A stretch of DNA of 63,906 nt from Pseudanabaena sp. (GTDB lineage Bacteria > Cyanobacteriota > Cyanobacteriia > Pseudanabaenales > Pseudanabaenaceae). A program made the position numbers and the translations under genes. This document shows positions 32,073 through 40,393 of this stretch, piece after piece. Numbering within the stretch: position 1 is the stretch's first letter; every line of letters begins with the position of its first letter. The stretch spans positions 1 through 63,906 of the forward strand of contig QBMK01000021.1 in NCBI GenBank assembly GCA_003249035.1, in the 5' to 3' direction. The notes beneath the pieces are model-generated. The model saw nothing but the letters and a program-made list of their open reading frames with translations, made no database searches and was not told the origin of the DNA.

Positions 32073-33715
32073 TTTAGAATTACTACTTCGCCGCGATCGC
32101 TTGCGGCTTTAAACTCTTCTCCAAAGTCACAAGTTGCCAATTCACCTAATTGAATATTATGCTCAAAGTTTGGCAAAGATGAGTTGATTTCGAGCGATCG
32201 CAAACAAAGTGAAAGACGCGTTATTTCAATAGATTCTTCGGCAATATCGCAACCAAATAAATTATGTTGCATGATATGAGCTATTACTGCTGTTGGAGTT
32301 TTGAGCCCGTCCACCTCATCATCGGTAGAGAACTTAGTTAATAGGTAATGGATACGCTCATGTTCTGAAAGTAAAAACTCCAAAGCCGTTGAGAGCAATA
32401 CACCAGCGCCGCACTTAGGATGTAAGACTTTGATTCTCCATAGACGCTCTTGATATTCTTGGCAATATGCCAAAATATCTTGATGATTATTTGATATAGC
32501 TAAATGCTGCTGCAATGTACGAATTACAGACTCACTTTGCAGAATTGCTTTACAAGGTAATTTCGGAATGCGACGTTTACTAAGGTTACTTAAATCTTTG
32601 CGATATTGAGATAGCTCTCTGATTGATTCGTCAAAGAGACAAGTCAAAATATGGCGCGTGATATCTTCACAAAAGTCAAACCGAGCTATTTCCTTGATCT
32701 GACGACATAACTCATCGCCGACAAATAAAGCCTGATCTAAAATGCGATCGCTTGCAAATAGACTAGATGAATAAGCATTAATGGGGATGTGATATTTTGC
32801 ATTGCCATTTTGTACCCAACTAAATATAGCTTTATAGTTTTCCCAAATCGGTTGCTCGATGTAGGGGTTCTCAAATTCGTAAGCGTCTTTAATTAAGTTC
32901 TCAGGTAATAAAGCGCGATCTTCGCAATAAGCAACAAACAAAATACGGTTTAGAAGTTTTTGGGCTTGATAAATGGCGATGGAGATCGCAGCTTCGGCTC
33001 TGATCTGGAGTGGATTTTCGGCATTTTCGACAGGATGTGATAATAGTTGCAACCTATAGCGAAAATCCTTGATTAATTGACTACGGATTTTACAGTAGTG
33101 ACTATAAAAGTTTTTGAGAATCTCGGATTCTAGCTGGTGAGACTCTTCTAGCAAATGGGTAGTGCGCGATCGCTCTTCGCTATTGGCAATGCCTCTAAGT
33201 AAAGTCCGCCGCGATAATAAAAAATAAAAAGCTTTGAGTTGTTCTAAGTCCGCTAATGATTCCCATGCAAATCTCTGACAGAACAGACTCGATACATTGC
33301 GGTTATAAAGACAGATTTCTCGATAATCTAAGACGATCAGCCATTCAGTAGTTTCATTCTCTGGATCTGGCTTAATGATCGCTCCTTCCTCGGCAGTACT
33401 AACTCTAATCTCGGCAATCACATTCGCTGATGTTTCTGTGAAAAAACCTAGTGCAGGATGTGGATGCAATTCTAATTCCCATGTCCCACCGTTGCTTTCA
33501 AATGGGGATTTATAACCCAAAATATCAACAAAAATATCATGTAAGAACTGAGCTTCGGCAAGCAGGTTAGATGGTTCGCCATCACTAGCAAAACTTAGCC
33601 ATTTCTGCACTATTTGAAAGCGATCTCCTAAATCCTGTGGAAAGCCAAAGGAACCAATTCGCTTTGCAAGTGGCTTAGGATGAAATAGTGAATAGTAGGG
33701 CGATCGCTGATTCAT
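32069..33715 (-). CDS. Truncated type IIG restriction-modification-like protein
   Basis: 548 residues. The N-terminal part resembles type IIG/PglX-like enzymes (VIAEIRVST followed by EWLIVLDYREICLYNR). A helical middle follows (YQAQKLLNRILFVAYCEDRA). A methyltransferase beginning appears near 440, where motif I reads LHPKCGAGVLLSTALEFLL in place of DPxCGSG, followed by LFGCDIAEESIEITRLSLCL. The catalytic NPPY motif and the C-terminal target-recognition domain are missing, although such proteins usually exceed 900 residues. It is probably catalytically dead. It overlaps the upstream DUF3007 gene in ATGA fashion. Confidence 0.7.
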   Translation of the reverse strand: MNQRSPYYSLFHPKPLAKRIGSFGFPQDLGDRFQIVQKWLSFASDGEPSNLLAEAQFLHDIFVDILGYKSPFESNGGTWELELHPHPALGFFTETSANVIAEIRVSTAEEGAIIKPDPENETTEWLIVLDYREICLYNRNVSSLFCQRFAWESLADLEQLKAFYFLLSRRTLLRGIANSEERSRTTHLLEESHQLESEILKNFYSHYCKIRSQLIKDFRYRLQLLSHPVENAENPLQIRAEAAISIAIYQAQKLLNRILFVAYCEDRALLPENLIKDAYEFENPYIEQPIWENYKAIFSWVQNGNAKYHIPINAYSSSLFASDRILDQALFVGDELCRQIKEIARFDFCEDITRHILTCLFDESIRELSQYRKDLSNLSKRRIPKLPCKAILQSESVIRTLQQHLAISNNHQDILAYCQEYQERLWRIKVLHPKCGAGVLLSTALEFLLSEHERIHYLLTKFSTDDEVDGLKTPTAVIAHIMQHNLFGCDIAEESIEITRLSLCLRSLEINSSLPNFEHNIQLGELATCDFGEEFKAASDRGEVVILK

Positions 33716-34053
33716 TCATCTTTGATTGCATTTTGAGCTGAGCTTTGCGCTAGTTTCTTCTCTGCATCTACCTCTGCAAGTAAACTTTCGCGCTCTTCAG
33801 GAGACATCTCTTCTAACTTCTTGGTCAGAACAGCTTTTTTGTAATCATCTAGCTGCTGATTGTAGGTCATAGTTTTTGTCACAGCGCGGAATAAATAGGT
33901 GGAAATCCAAGCTATTAATACGCCTACTAAAACAACTTGACTCCAGACACCCGCATTAGTTGCATCGAGGCCAGAGACACGAAATACCCAAAATGCGACT
34001 CCACCAAACCCGAAAAAAGCAATCATAATTGCTATGGCATCAATGCGGCGCAT
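33712..34053 (-). CDS. DUF3007 membrane protein
   Basis: 113 residues from the preferred start MRRIDAIAIMIAFFGFGGVA (ATG 34053; the frame is open to 34092). Two transmembrane helices (about 4-26 and 35-58) are followed by the conserved FRAVTKTMTYNQQLDDYKKA and an acidic coiled C-terminus with EEMSPEERESLLAE. DUF3007 is a family of cyanobacteria and plastids. It lies 62 bases downstream of ndhL, which suggests a link to the NDH-1 complex. Its stop overlaps the next gene's ATG. Confidence 0.85.
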   Translation of the reverse strand: MRRIDAIAIMIAFFGFGGVAFWVFRVSGLDATNAGVWSQVVLVGVLIAWISTYLFRAVTKTMTYNQQLDDYKKAVLTKKLEEMSPEERESLLAEVDAEKKLAQSSAQNAIKDE

Positions 34054-34115
34054 AGTTTTAATCTCAGAAATTTTTTTTATTAAACTGAGCACTTCGCGCT
34101 CAGTTTAATTTAGGT

Positions 34116-34346
34116 TTAAATTTGCCGCGCTTCGGGACGAAAGTTAAAGAATGGAGAGAGCAGTAATAATCCCGGGAAAAAGAAAAAGGCTAGAAAGCAG
34201 AGAAATACTCTTTCTAGAGAGCCTGTTTTGTACCAACGTGCTTTGAAATAAAACAGCACCAGCAATGGGATCACCAGTAAATATGTACCTGCGATCGCGG
34301 TATAGACAACTGCAGTCAATATGGGAGCAGAAAGAAGCAAAGACAT
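34116..34346 (-). CDS. ndhL: NAD(P)H-quinone oxidoreductase subunit L
   Basis: NdhL is a membrane subunit of cyanobacterial NDH-1, which works in cyclic electron flow, respiration and CO2 uptake. 76 residues from ATG 34346 ([20 protein letters not shown]). Two transmembrane helices flank the conserved [14 protein letters not shown] loop. The C-terminus [20 protein letters not shown] is diagnostic. The longer frame to 34436 is not needed. It is the first gene of a minus-strand unit with DUF3007. Confidence 0.93.
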   Translation of the reverse strand: MSLLLSAPILTAVVYTAIAGTYLLVIPLLVLFYFKARWYKTGSLERVFLCFLAFFFFPGLLLLSPFFNFRPEARQI

Positions 34347-34434
34347 ATTTCTAGATAAAGTTATATGAATGTATCTATCAAGCAATTGTAACAGGATCGG
34401 AATCGGCAATCCTAAAAAGGTATGAACAGTTAGC

Positions 34435-34563
34435 AATTCTCATTATAAAAATCGTTTTTTGAGTTTCCAACGCCAAAGGCGCTGAAAACACCAAAAAAAT
34501 TGGTTTTGCTACAAGCCCTCCGCCAGAGGGCTTGTAGCAAAACCAATTTTTGTAATGAGAATT
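34435..34563. repeat. 129-bp palindromic element with AATTCTCATTA terminal repeats
   Basis: Terminal inverted repeats of 18 bp (34435-34452 and 34546-34563; 17 match) enclose an inner hairpin with 23-bp perfect arms (34498-34520 and 34526-34548). A second small stem, CGCC-AAA-GGCG, is near 34471. The arms of inner and outer stems overlap, so alternative folds are possible. It lies between divergent ndhL and rpsJ. Confidence 0.7.
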
Positions 34564-34653
34564 ATTAGCATTGATCCAATTGTTTGATTTTGGGTAGTTA
34601 GGGTGCTAATATAAGAAACGCTGAAAAATTACCCGAATAAATCCCTAAGAACT

Positions 34654-34968
34654 GTGGCACCTCAACAACAAAAGATTCGGATTCGTCTCAAAGCTTTCGA
34701 TCATCGCCTGCTAGACTCATCCTGCGAAAAAATCGTCGAAACTGCTAATCGTACAAACGCCGCTGCCGTTGGCCCTATCCCCCTGCCAACACGTCGTCGT
34801 ATCTATTGCGTTCTCAGATCTCCCCACGTAGATAAAGACTCACGCGAACATTTTGAAACCCGCACTCATAGTCGGATTATCGATATTTATCAACCATCTG
34901 CAAAAACTATCGATGCACTCATGAAGCTTGATCTAGCTGCTGGTGTGGACATCGAAGTTAAGCTCTAA
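34654..34968 (+). CDS. rpsJ: 30S ribosomal protein S10
   Basis: 104 residues starting at GTG 34654 ([20 protein letters not shown]). The conserved [20 protein letters not shown] and [20 protein letters not shown] are present. S10 assembles in the 30S head and also acts as NusE in antitermination. In many cyanobacteria rpsJ follows tuf in the str operon; here it stands alone between repeats. A long hairpin with a T-run follows. Confidence 0.97.
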   Translation: MAPQQQKIRIRLKAFDHRLLDSSCEKIVETANRTNAAAVGPIPLPTRRRIYCVLRSPHVDKDSREHFETRTHSRIIDIYQPSAKTIDALMKLDLAAGVDIEVKL

Positions 34969-35010
34969 AGTTCAACTTTGATATTTCAAGATATATTAAG
35001 ATTTAATTAA

Positions 35011-35086
35011 AGTCCAGAATTATAAAAGTGGCTCAATAGTGAACAAAGAGTCACTAAGTAACGCTTTCATAACTCTGGGCTTTTTT
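35011..35086 (+). terminator. Terminator-like hairpin after rpsJ
   Basis: Arms 35011-35028 (AGTCCAGAATTATAAAAG) and 35064-35081 pair with two mismatches and lead into a TTTTTT run. The loop of 35 bases is long for a classical terminator, so it may be a decayed repeat reused as one. Confidence 0.5.
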
Positions 35087-35118
35087 ATAGCTAGAGTCAC
35101 TTGACTTAAGTCCTAATC

Positions 35119-35173
35119 AAACCCCAAGAATTGATTCTCGGCGCGGGGCACTGCCTACCAATTCTTGGGGTTT
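35119..35173. repeat. Hairpin repeat, 15-bp arms
   Basis: AAACCCCAAGAATTG (35119-35133) pairs with 35159-35173. The internal sequence keeps TCGGCGCGGGGCACTGCC, a damaged version of the GC-rich centre found in the MITE-type hairpins. Confidence 0.6.
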
Positions 35174-35206
35174 TACATCCTTGTACACTTTGCGACAGCT
35201 ATACAT

Positions 35207-35249
35207 CCAAAAAAGAGATGGGGTGCTTTGCGCCGCACCTCTTTTTTGG
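35207..35249. repeat. Hairpin repeat, 11-bp outer arms
   Basis: CCAAAAAAGAG (35207-35217) pairs with 35239-35249. The inner GGGTGCTTTGCGCC is partly mispaired. It is a second decayed hairpin in the 347-base gap between rpsJ and the MBL gene. Confidence 0.6.
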
Positions 35250-35315
35250 GTTTTGATTTGGTTTACACTATGTTTGAAGCTGCTAAGCTTCAAAATCTAG
35301 CTCTAAGGAATTAAG

Positions 35316-36329
35316 ATGCTGAAAAAGCTAAAGATTAAATACCTTTTGGCATTCTTGTTGGCTGCGATCGCCACGGTAATGTCGATAATGCTCGGACATG
35401 TTTGGATGACTGCTGATGCTGAAAATCAGCCACAAATTCTGTCGCAAAGCTCATCTGCGGAGACAAGTTTTAAAACTGGCAGCTTGCAAAATGCTGGCTT
35501 ACAAATGCAAGAGGTTGGTCAAGGAATTTATGCTCTAGTTGCCAGCACTGATTTCCCACCTGTGAGTCCTGCGGTGGCGATTTGCAACGGCGGCATTGTG
35601 ATTGGTAGTGAAGGGGTATTGGTAATCGATCCATTCCAAACAACTGAACTAGCAGAACTGATGATCTCTACTGTAAAGTCTTTGACAGATAAGCCGATCA
35701 AGTATGTTTTGAATACGCATTATCACTTTGATCACACGGGTGGGAATGCAGCTTTTGTAAAGCGTGAAATTCCTGTGCTGGGACGCGGCGTAATTCGCGA
35801 TTATATTCAAAGTGGCAAAAACAATACTGGTGGAGTTACGCCACCTACAGTGATTATTAATAGTCAAACTGATCTGTGGTTAGGTGATCGCCAAGTTAGA
35901 ATTGAACGAGTTGATGGACATTCGGCGGGAACTGATCTGGTTGCCTACGTTCCAGATGCCAAGGTTTTGTTTTCTGGCGATATGGTATTTAATAATCGCA
36001 TTCCTTACACTGGGGACAGTGATATTCGCCAATGGCAAGGGAGTTTGTATCGCTTAATAGCCGTTTATTCCGGAGCGAAAGTTGTTCCAGGTCATGGAGA
36101 TGTTACCGATGTAACTGGCTTACAGGCACAACAAGCTTATTTCAGTTGGTTAGAACGTTTAGCACTGGATTGGAAAGGTCAAATTTTGTCTAAGGATCAA
36201 GTCCTTGAGAAGTTTGCCAAAGTGCCTGATACGTATAAAGACTACAAATTTAAAGGGCTATATTCGACCAACTTAGAGTCAGCTTATGAGCAGTTTACTC
36301 GAAGTGCCACGATTCCTTTTATACCTTAG
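35316..36329 (+). CDS. Exported metallo-beta-lactamase-fold hydrolase
   Basis: 337 residues. The N-terminus LKIKYLLAFLLAAIATVMSI is a signal peptide or signal anchor, so the protein is likely periplasmic. Zinc ligands: NTHYHFDHTGGN (HxHxDH, about 135-142), VDGHSAGTD (His, about 207), LFSGDMVF (Asp) and VVPGHGDVT (His, about 260). The extended GHSAGTDLVAYVPDAKVLFS and 'GNAAFVKR' resemble subclass B-like and quinoprotein-relay-associated MBL proteins. The substrate is unknown; calling it a resistance enzyme is not justified. Confidence 0.85.
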   Translation: MLKKLKIKYLLAFLLAAIATVMSIMLGHVWMTADAENQPQILSQSSSAETSFKTGSLQNAGLQMQEVGQGIYALVASTDFPPVSPAVAICNGGIVIGSEGVLVIDPFQTTELAELMISTVKSLTDKPIKYVLNTHYHFDHTGGNAAFVKREIPVLGRGVIRDYIQSGKNNTGGVTPPTVIINSQTDLWLGDRQVRIERVDGHSAGTDLVAYVPDAKVLFSGDMVFNNRIPYTGDSDIRQWQGSLYRLIAVYSGAKVVPGHGDVTDVTGLQAQQAYFSWLERLALDWKGQILSKDQVLEKFAKVPDTYKDYKFKGLYSTNLESAYEQFTRSATIPFIP

Positions 36330-36364
36330 ATTACAAAATAAATCTCATCTTTGAGAAAGATATT

Positions 36365-36399
36365 AAACAGCCCCACCTTTTGCAAAGGTGGGGCTGTTT
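36365..36399 (+). terminator. Rho-independent terminator after the MBL gene
   Basis: 16-bp perfect arms AAACAGCCCCACCTTT (36365-36380) and 36384-36399 around a 3-base loop, with a short T-run at the end. Confidence 0.85.
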
Positions 36400-36480
36400 T
36401 GTAAGCAAAACAAATATTTAAGAAATGGGAAATTTTGATTATTACGACGATCTGGCTTATTTTTATTGATTTTTGTGAAC

Positions 36481-37986
36481 CTAAAGGTGCTTTGCTGCAA
36501 TTTTGCGTGACTCTTGTTCTATTTGTCTAACTACAGTTAGCGCCGAATAACTTGTACCTGCGGTTCCTTCACCTGGGTGGGTGGAATCGCCGACTAGCCA
36601 GATATTTTTGAGTGGAGTGCGATTGGCAAAACCAAAGGGTCCAAAAGTGGAAACACGCATTCCTACGCCACCAACGATACCGCGATCGCGTCCAGTATAG
36701 CGGGCAAAAGTTTGTGGCGTAGCAGCTTCAACATGAATAATTGTCTGTTCATTGAGATGAAAGTATCCACTTAACTGCGCGATCGCTCGTTCAGTAAACT
36801 TCTGCTTGAGAGTTTCATATTTCTCATCGCCATACCAAACCTCAGCATCCGTGAACTCTGAAGCAATGATTGTTGTTCTCCCATCTGGAGCACGTCCATC
36901 ACCTTCTTTGCTAACTGAAATAAATAGAGAATGAGGTTTATTCCCAGATTCTAAAAATTGTAAATGTGGCGGACAGTTCTCTGGAATTGCTGACCGATCC
37001 ACGCCCAAATAAACCACAAAAGCCACCGAAGAAGGTTTTAAATTAGCAACACGTTTAACATATCCTTTGGGTGCCTCATCTCCCAAAAGATTCATAAAAT
37101 TATTGACCGTCACATTTGCCACAATATGTTCAGCTTTATTCCACCAAATTTCACCCGATCTTAAATTCATTACTTTTACACTTTTCCATTTACCTTGATC
37201 GGCGATCGCACTTACCTGATGCTGCATCAACACCTTACCTCCGTCACGTTCAATACTTTCGACTAGGCGATCGCTTAAAACTTGCATACTTCCCTTCAGA
37301 TGAAATAGCCCTAAAGGACTTTGGGAAACTGCTAGAGCCGTTGCTGCATAGAGCAGAGCTGTCTCTTCAGCATTTACCTGTGAATAGAGCTTTAATTGCA
37401 AATCAAGAAAAGTACGTAGGCGACGATCGCTTACTAATCCAAAACCACGTAAGGCGTCACCTACAGTCGAAAAAGTATAGGGAACTGTTGCTAAAGTATC
37501 TATTCGTATAGCTTTAAGCAATTGCCACATATCCCAAAGATTGCGGGGTGGCAAAATTGGGTTGCGGCTTTGAAAGCGCCAACTACGCCAAAATAGATCT
37601 TCTAGAAATAGCCAAAAGGGTTCGCTATTTGGGAACTGTCTTTGACGTTCTAGTTTCCATTTTTGGCGATCGCGCCAGACGTTAATTGGCTCCTGCTCAT
37701 TAGGTAAATACACCGCACAAGCAGGATCGCAATACGTAGCTTCAGGGAGTTCAATTTCTAGCTCTTTAAAAATGCGATCGTGAATTCCACCAGATTCTAA
37801 ACCTGCTACCTGTGTCGCACCGACATCAAAGGTAAAACCGCGTCGCTTAAACGTGGATGCACATCCCCCTGCCACGATTGCCAAATCGTAAACAATCACT
37901 TCATAGCCACGTTTCGCCAACAAAGCCGCCGATGTTAAGCCCCCAATCCCCGCCCCGACCACAATAATCCTCTGTTTAGATCTCAT
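36481..37986 (-). CDS. crtD: CrtD-like carotenoid C-3',4' desaturase
   Basis: 501 residues. The FAD-binding N-terminus is IIVVGAGIGGLTSAALLAKR, followed by GGCASTFKRRGFTFDVGATQ. The later LFHLKGSMQVLSDRLVESIE and the C-terminal IWLVGDSTHPGEGTAGTSYS are typical of phytoene-desaturase-like enzymes. Details such as CDPACAVYLPNEQEPINVWR point to the cyanobacterial CrtD group, which desaturates the 3',4' bond in myxol/myxoxanthophyll synthesis, more than to the CrtH isomerase. The CrtD versus CrtH choice was made from memory of sequence style. Confidence 0.75.
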   Translation of the reverse strand: MRSKQRIIVVGAGIGGLTSAALLAKRGYEVIVYDLAIVAGGCASTFKRRGFTFDVGATQVAGLESGGIHDRIFKELEIELPEATYCDPACAVYLPNEQEPINVWRDRQKWKLERQRQFPNSEPFWLFLEDLFWRSWRFQSRNPILPPRNLWDMWQLLKAIRIDTLATVPYTFSTVGDALRGFGLVSDRRLRTFLDLQLKLYSQVNAEETALLYAATALAVSQSPLGLFHLKGSMQVLSDRLVESIERDGGKVLMQHQVSAIADQGKWKSVKVMNLRSGEIWWNKAEHIVANVTVNNFMNLLGDEAPKGYVKRVANLKPSSVAFVVYLGVDRSAIPENCPPHLQFLESGNKPHSLFISVSKEGDGRAPDGRTTIIASEFTDAEVWYGDEKYETLKQKFTERAIAQLSGYFHLNEQTIIHVEAATPQTFARYTGRDRGIVGGVGMRVSTFGPFGFANRTPLKNIWLVGDSTHPGEGTAGTSYSALTVVRQIEQESRKIAAKHL

Positions 37987-38255
37987 TGACTGAACTCATG
38001 AAAAACTCTCGATGCTTCGGTATAGCTACAAGTAATGATTGTAGACAAGAATAAGATTGTCCGAAGCCGAAACAACAATAATCTAACTTTCGGATGTCTT
38101 TCTTTCGGTCTTCTGATTTAGTAGAGTAGGAGATAATTTCAAATATTTTTGAGAAATCCTGATAGGTTAAGTTACTTAAAATGTTAAAATTTTTGGAAGG
38201 TTTAATAAAAATTCTTTACAGTTTTAGACATAAAACGTAGACAGGATCGCAAAAC

Positions 38256-39302
38256 GTGAGAATTGCAGTAGATGCGATGGGTGGGGATTTTGCCCCACGT
38301 GAAATAATTGAAGGATCAATATTAGCTCAAGCCCAATTGGGTGTTGATATAGCGTTAGTAGGCGATCGCGATATTCTAGCGAATTACCTTAAGCAACATA
38401 ATTATCAAGAGAGCGATCACCTTGAGATTGTGCCATCCGAGGGGATCATCGAAATGGATGATGAGCCACTTGAGGGGTTGCGCCGCAAACCTAATTCCTC
38501 GATCGCTGTTGCGATGAACTTAGTTAAGCGCAAGCAAGCCGATGCCGTAATTTCGGCGGGACATTCTGGGGCAGCGATGGCAGCAGCGTTGTTGCGTTTA
38601 GGGAGATTGCCAGGTGTGGATCGACCTGCGATCGGCGCATTGTTCCCCACACAGGTAGCCCACAAACCAGTCTTACTGCTTGATGTCGGTGCAAATGTAG
38701 ACTGCCGCCCCAAGTTTTTAGAACAGTTTGCCATAATGGGCTCTCTGTACAGCAAATATGCAATCGGTATTAAAGAACCTAAAGTAGGCTTGCTCAATAT
38801 TGGCGAAGAAGCCTGTAAAGGCAACGAACTCGCGATTCGTGTTCATCAAGCGCTACAAGACAATCCCCAAATCACCTTTGCAGGAAATGCGGAAGGAAGA
38901 GATATTCTTAAAGGTCAGTTTGATGTCATTGTCTGTGATGGTTTTGCAGGCAATATTGTCCTTAAATTTGCTGAGGGAGTTGGTAATGCAGTCATGCAGA
39001 TTCTCAAAGAAGAGTTGCCAAGAGGATGGCGGGGTAAGCTTGGCGCATTAATCTTGAAACCAAATCTCAAAAAGGTGAAAGAGCGTATTGATGCCGATGA
39101 GTACGGTGGGGCTTTATTACTGGGTGTCGCTGGCATTTGTGTGATTAGTCACGGCAGCTCCAACGCTGTAAGTATTCGCAATGCGATCCGAGTTGCTAAG
39201 GATGCCGTCGATAATGAAGTGCTAGAGCGTATTCGTGGTCAGATCAAGCCTAAAGTACCAGTCCCTGCGATCGATGATGCTCCAGATGATCCTCCAACAT
39301 AG
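38256..39302 (+). CDS. plsX: Phosphate acyltransferase PlsX
   Basis: Makes acyl-phosphate from acyl-ACP for phospholipid synthesis. 348 residues from GTG 38256 (RIAVDAMGGDFAPREIIEGS). ISAGHSGAAMAAALLRLGRL and VLLLDVGANVDCRPKFLEQF, then FDVIVCDGFAGNIVLKFAEG are family hallmarks. It is followed after 80 bases by fabH, the common plsX-fabH pairing. The C-terminus is Pro/Asp-rich. Confidence 0.95.
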   Translation: MRIAVDAMGGDFAPREIIEGSILAQAQLGVDIALVGDRDILANYLKQHNYQESDHLEIVPSEGIIEMDDEPLEGLRRKPNSSIAVAMNLVKRKQADAVISAGHSGAAMAAALLRLGRLPGVDRPAIGALFPTQVAHKPVLLLDVGANVDCRPKFLEQFAIMGSLYSKYAIGIKEPKVGLLNIGEEACKGNELAIRVHQALQDNPQITFAGNAEGRDILKGQFDVIVCDGFAGNIVLKFAEGVGNAVMQILKEELPRGWRGKLGALILKPNLKKVKERIDADEYGGALLLGVAGICVISHGSSNAVSIRNAIRVAKDAVDNEVLERIRGQIKPKVPVPAIDDAPDDPPT

Positions 39303-39382
39303 CTTCTTTTTGCGATTAGGTTTTAATTCGGCGCAAAGCGCTGTTTCACTCTTTGTCCAGCCATTCAGATCAAACACAGCCA

Positions 39383-40366
39383 ATGACTAATACTGAATCT
39401 TCTGTTGTAGGAGTGCGTTTTATTGGAAGCGGTTCCGCCGTTCCCGATCGCGTACTTACTAATCTCGATCTCGCGCAGATGGTGGACACCACTGACGAGT
39501 GGATTGCCTCTCGCACGGGAATAAGAGAGCGACATATTGCTGATGGAGAGGGCGATTCAGTTGCAAATCTAGCGGCGAAGGCAGGACGCAAGGCGATCGC
39601 GGCGGCAGGGCTGACACCAGCAGATATTGACCTAATTATTCTGTCAACTTCGACTAGCGATGACTTGTTTGGAACGGCTGGACGAGTTCAGAAGATATTG
39701 GGAGCAGAACGTGCAGTAGCTTTTGATCTGGTTGCTGCATGTTCAGGATTTCTGTTTGGATTGGTTACCGCCTCGCAATATATCCGCACAGGGGTTTACA
39801 AAAATGTTTTGCTACTCGGAGCTGATGTCCTCTCTCGCTGGGTCGATTGGCAAGATCGCCGTACTTGCATTTTGTTTGGCGATGGTGCGGGTGCAGTAGT
39901 TTTGCAAGCTAGTAGCGAAAGTAAGAGCCAAGACAATCTCTTAGGCTTTGAGATGCGGAGTGATGGCAAGGGGAATGATTTGCTCAATATCAATTATTCT
40001 GGTCGCAGTACCTTTGAGCCGATTAGTATGAATGGTCAGGAAGTCTATCGGTTTGCAGTGCGGCGCGTTCCTGAAGTGATCGAAAAATCCTTGCATTATG
40101 CAAATTTGGAAGTCCACGATCTTGATTGGCTAATTTTGCATCAAGCTAATCAACGCATTATTGATGCAGTAGTTAATCGTTTTGGCATCGATCCTGCCAA
40201 GGCAGTTAGCAACATGGGGAAATATGGCAATACTTCCGCTGCCTCAATCCCGATCGCTCTAGATGAGTGGGTGCAATCAGGAAAAATTCAACCCGATCAT
40301 TTAATTGCGATCGCCGGTTTTGGCGCAGGTTTAAGCTGGGGTTCTGCGGTATTGCGCTGGGGCTAA
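39383..40366 (+). CDS. fabH: 3-oxoacyl-ACP synthase III (FabH)
   Basis: Starts fatty acid synthesis by condensing acetyl-CoA with malonyl-ACP. The catalytic triad is visible: Cys in FDLVAACSGFLFGL, His in LILHQANQRIIDAV, Asn in KYGNTSAASIP. WIASRTGIRERHIADGE is the conserved N-terminal segment. I choose ATG 39383; the frame is open from TTG 39353, adding 10 residues. It is the second gene of plsX-fabH. Confidence 0.95.
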   Translation: MTNTESSVVGVRFIGSGSAVPDRVLTNLDLAQMVDTTDEWIASRTGIRERHIADGEGDSVANLAAKAGRKAIAAAGLTPADIDLIILSTSTSDDLFGTAGRVQKILGAERAVAFDLVAACSGFLFGLVTASQYIRTGVYKNVLLLGADVLSRWVDWQDRRTCILFGDGAGAVVLQASSESKSQDNLLGFEMRSDGKGNDLLNINYSGRSTFEPISMNGQEVYRFAVRRVPEVIEKSLHYANLEVHDLDWLILHQANQRIIDAVVNRFGIDPAKAVSNMGKYGNTSAASIPIALDEWVQSGKIQPDHLIAIAGFGAGLSWGSAVLRWG

Positions 40367-40393
40367 ACCTTGAGCAGTTTTTGGGAATCCCTC

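Noticed and set aside
35316-36329. Beta-lactam resistance enzyme
   Set aside because: The metallo-beta-lactamase fold is shared by many hydrolases; the sequence gives no specific reason to call a beta-lactamase.
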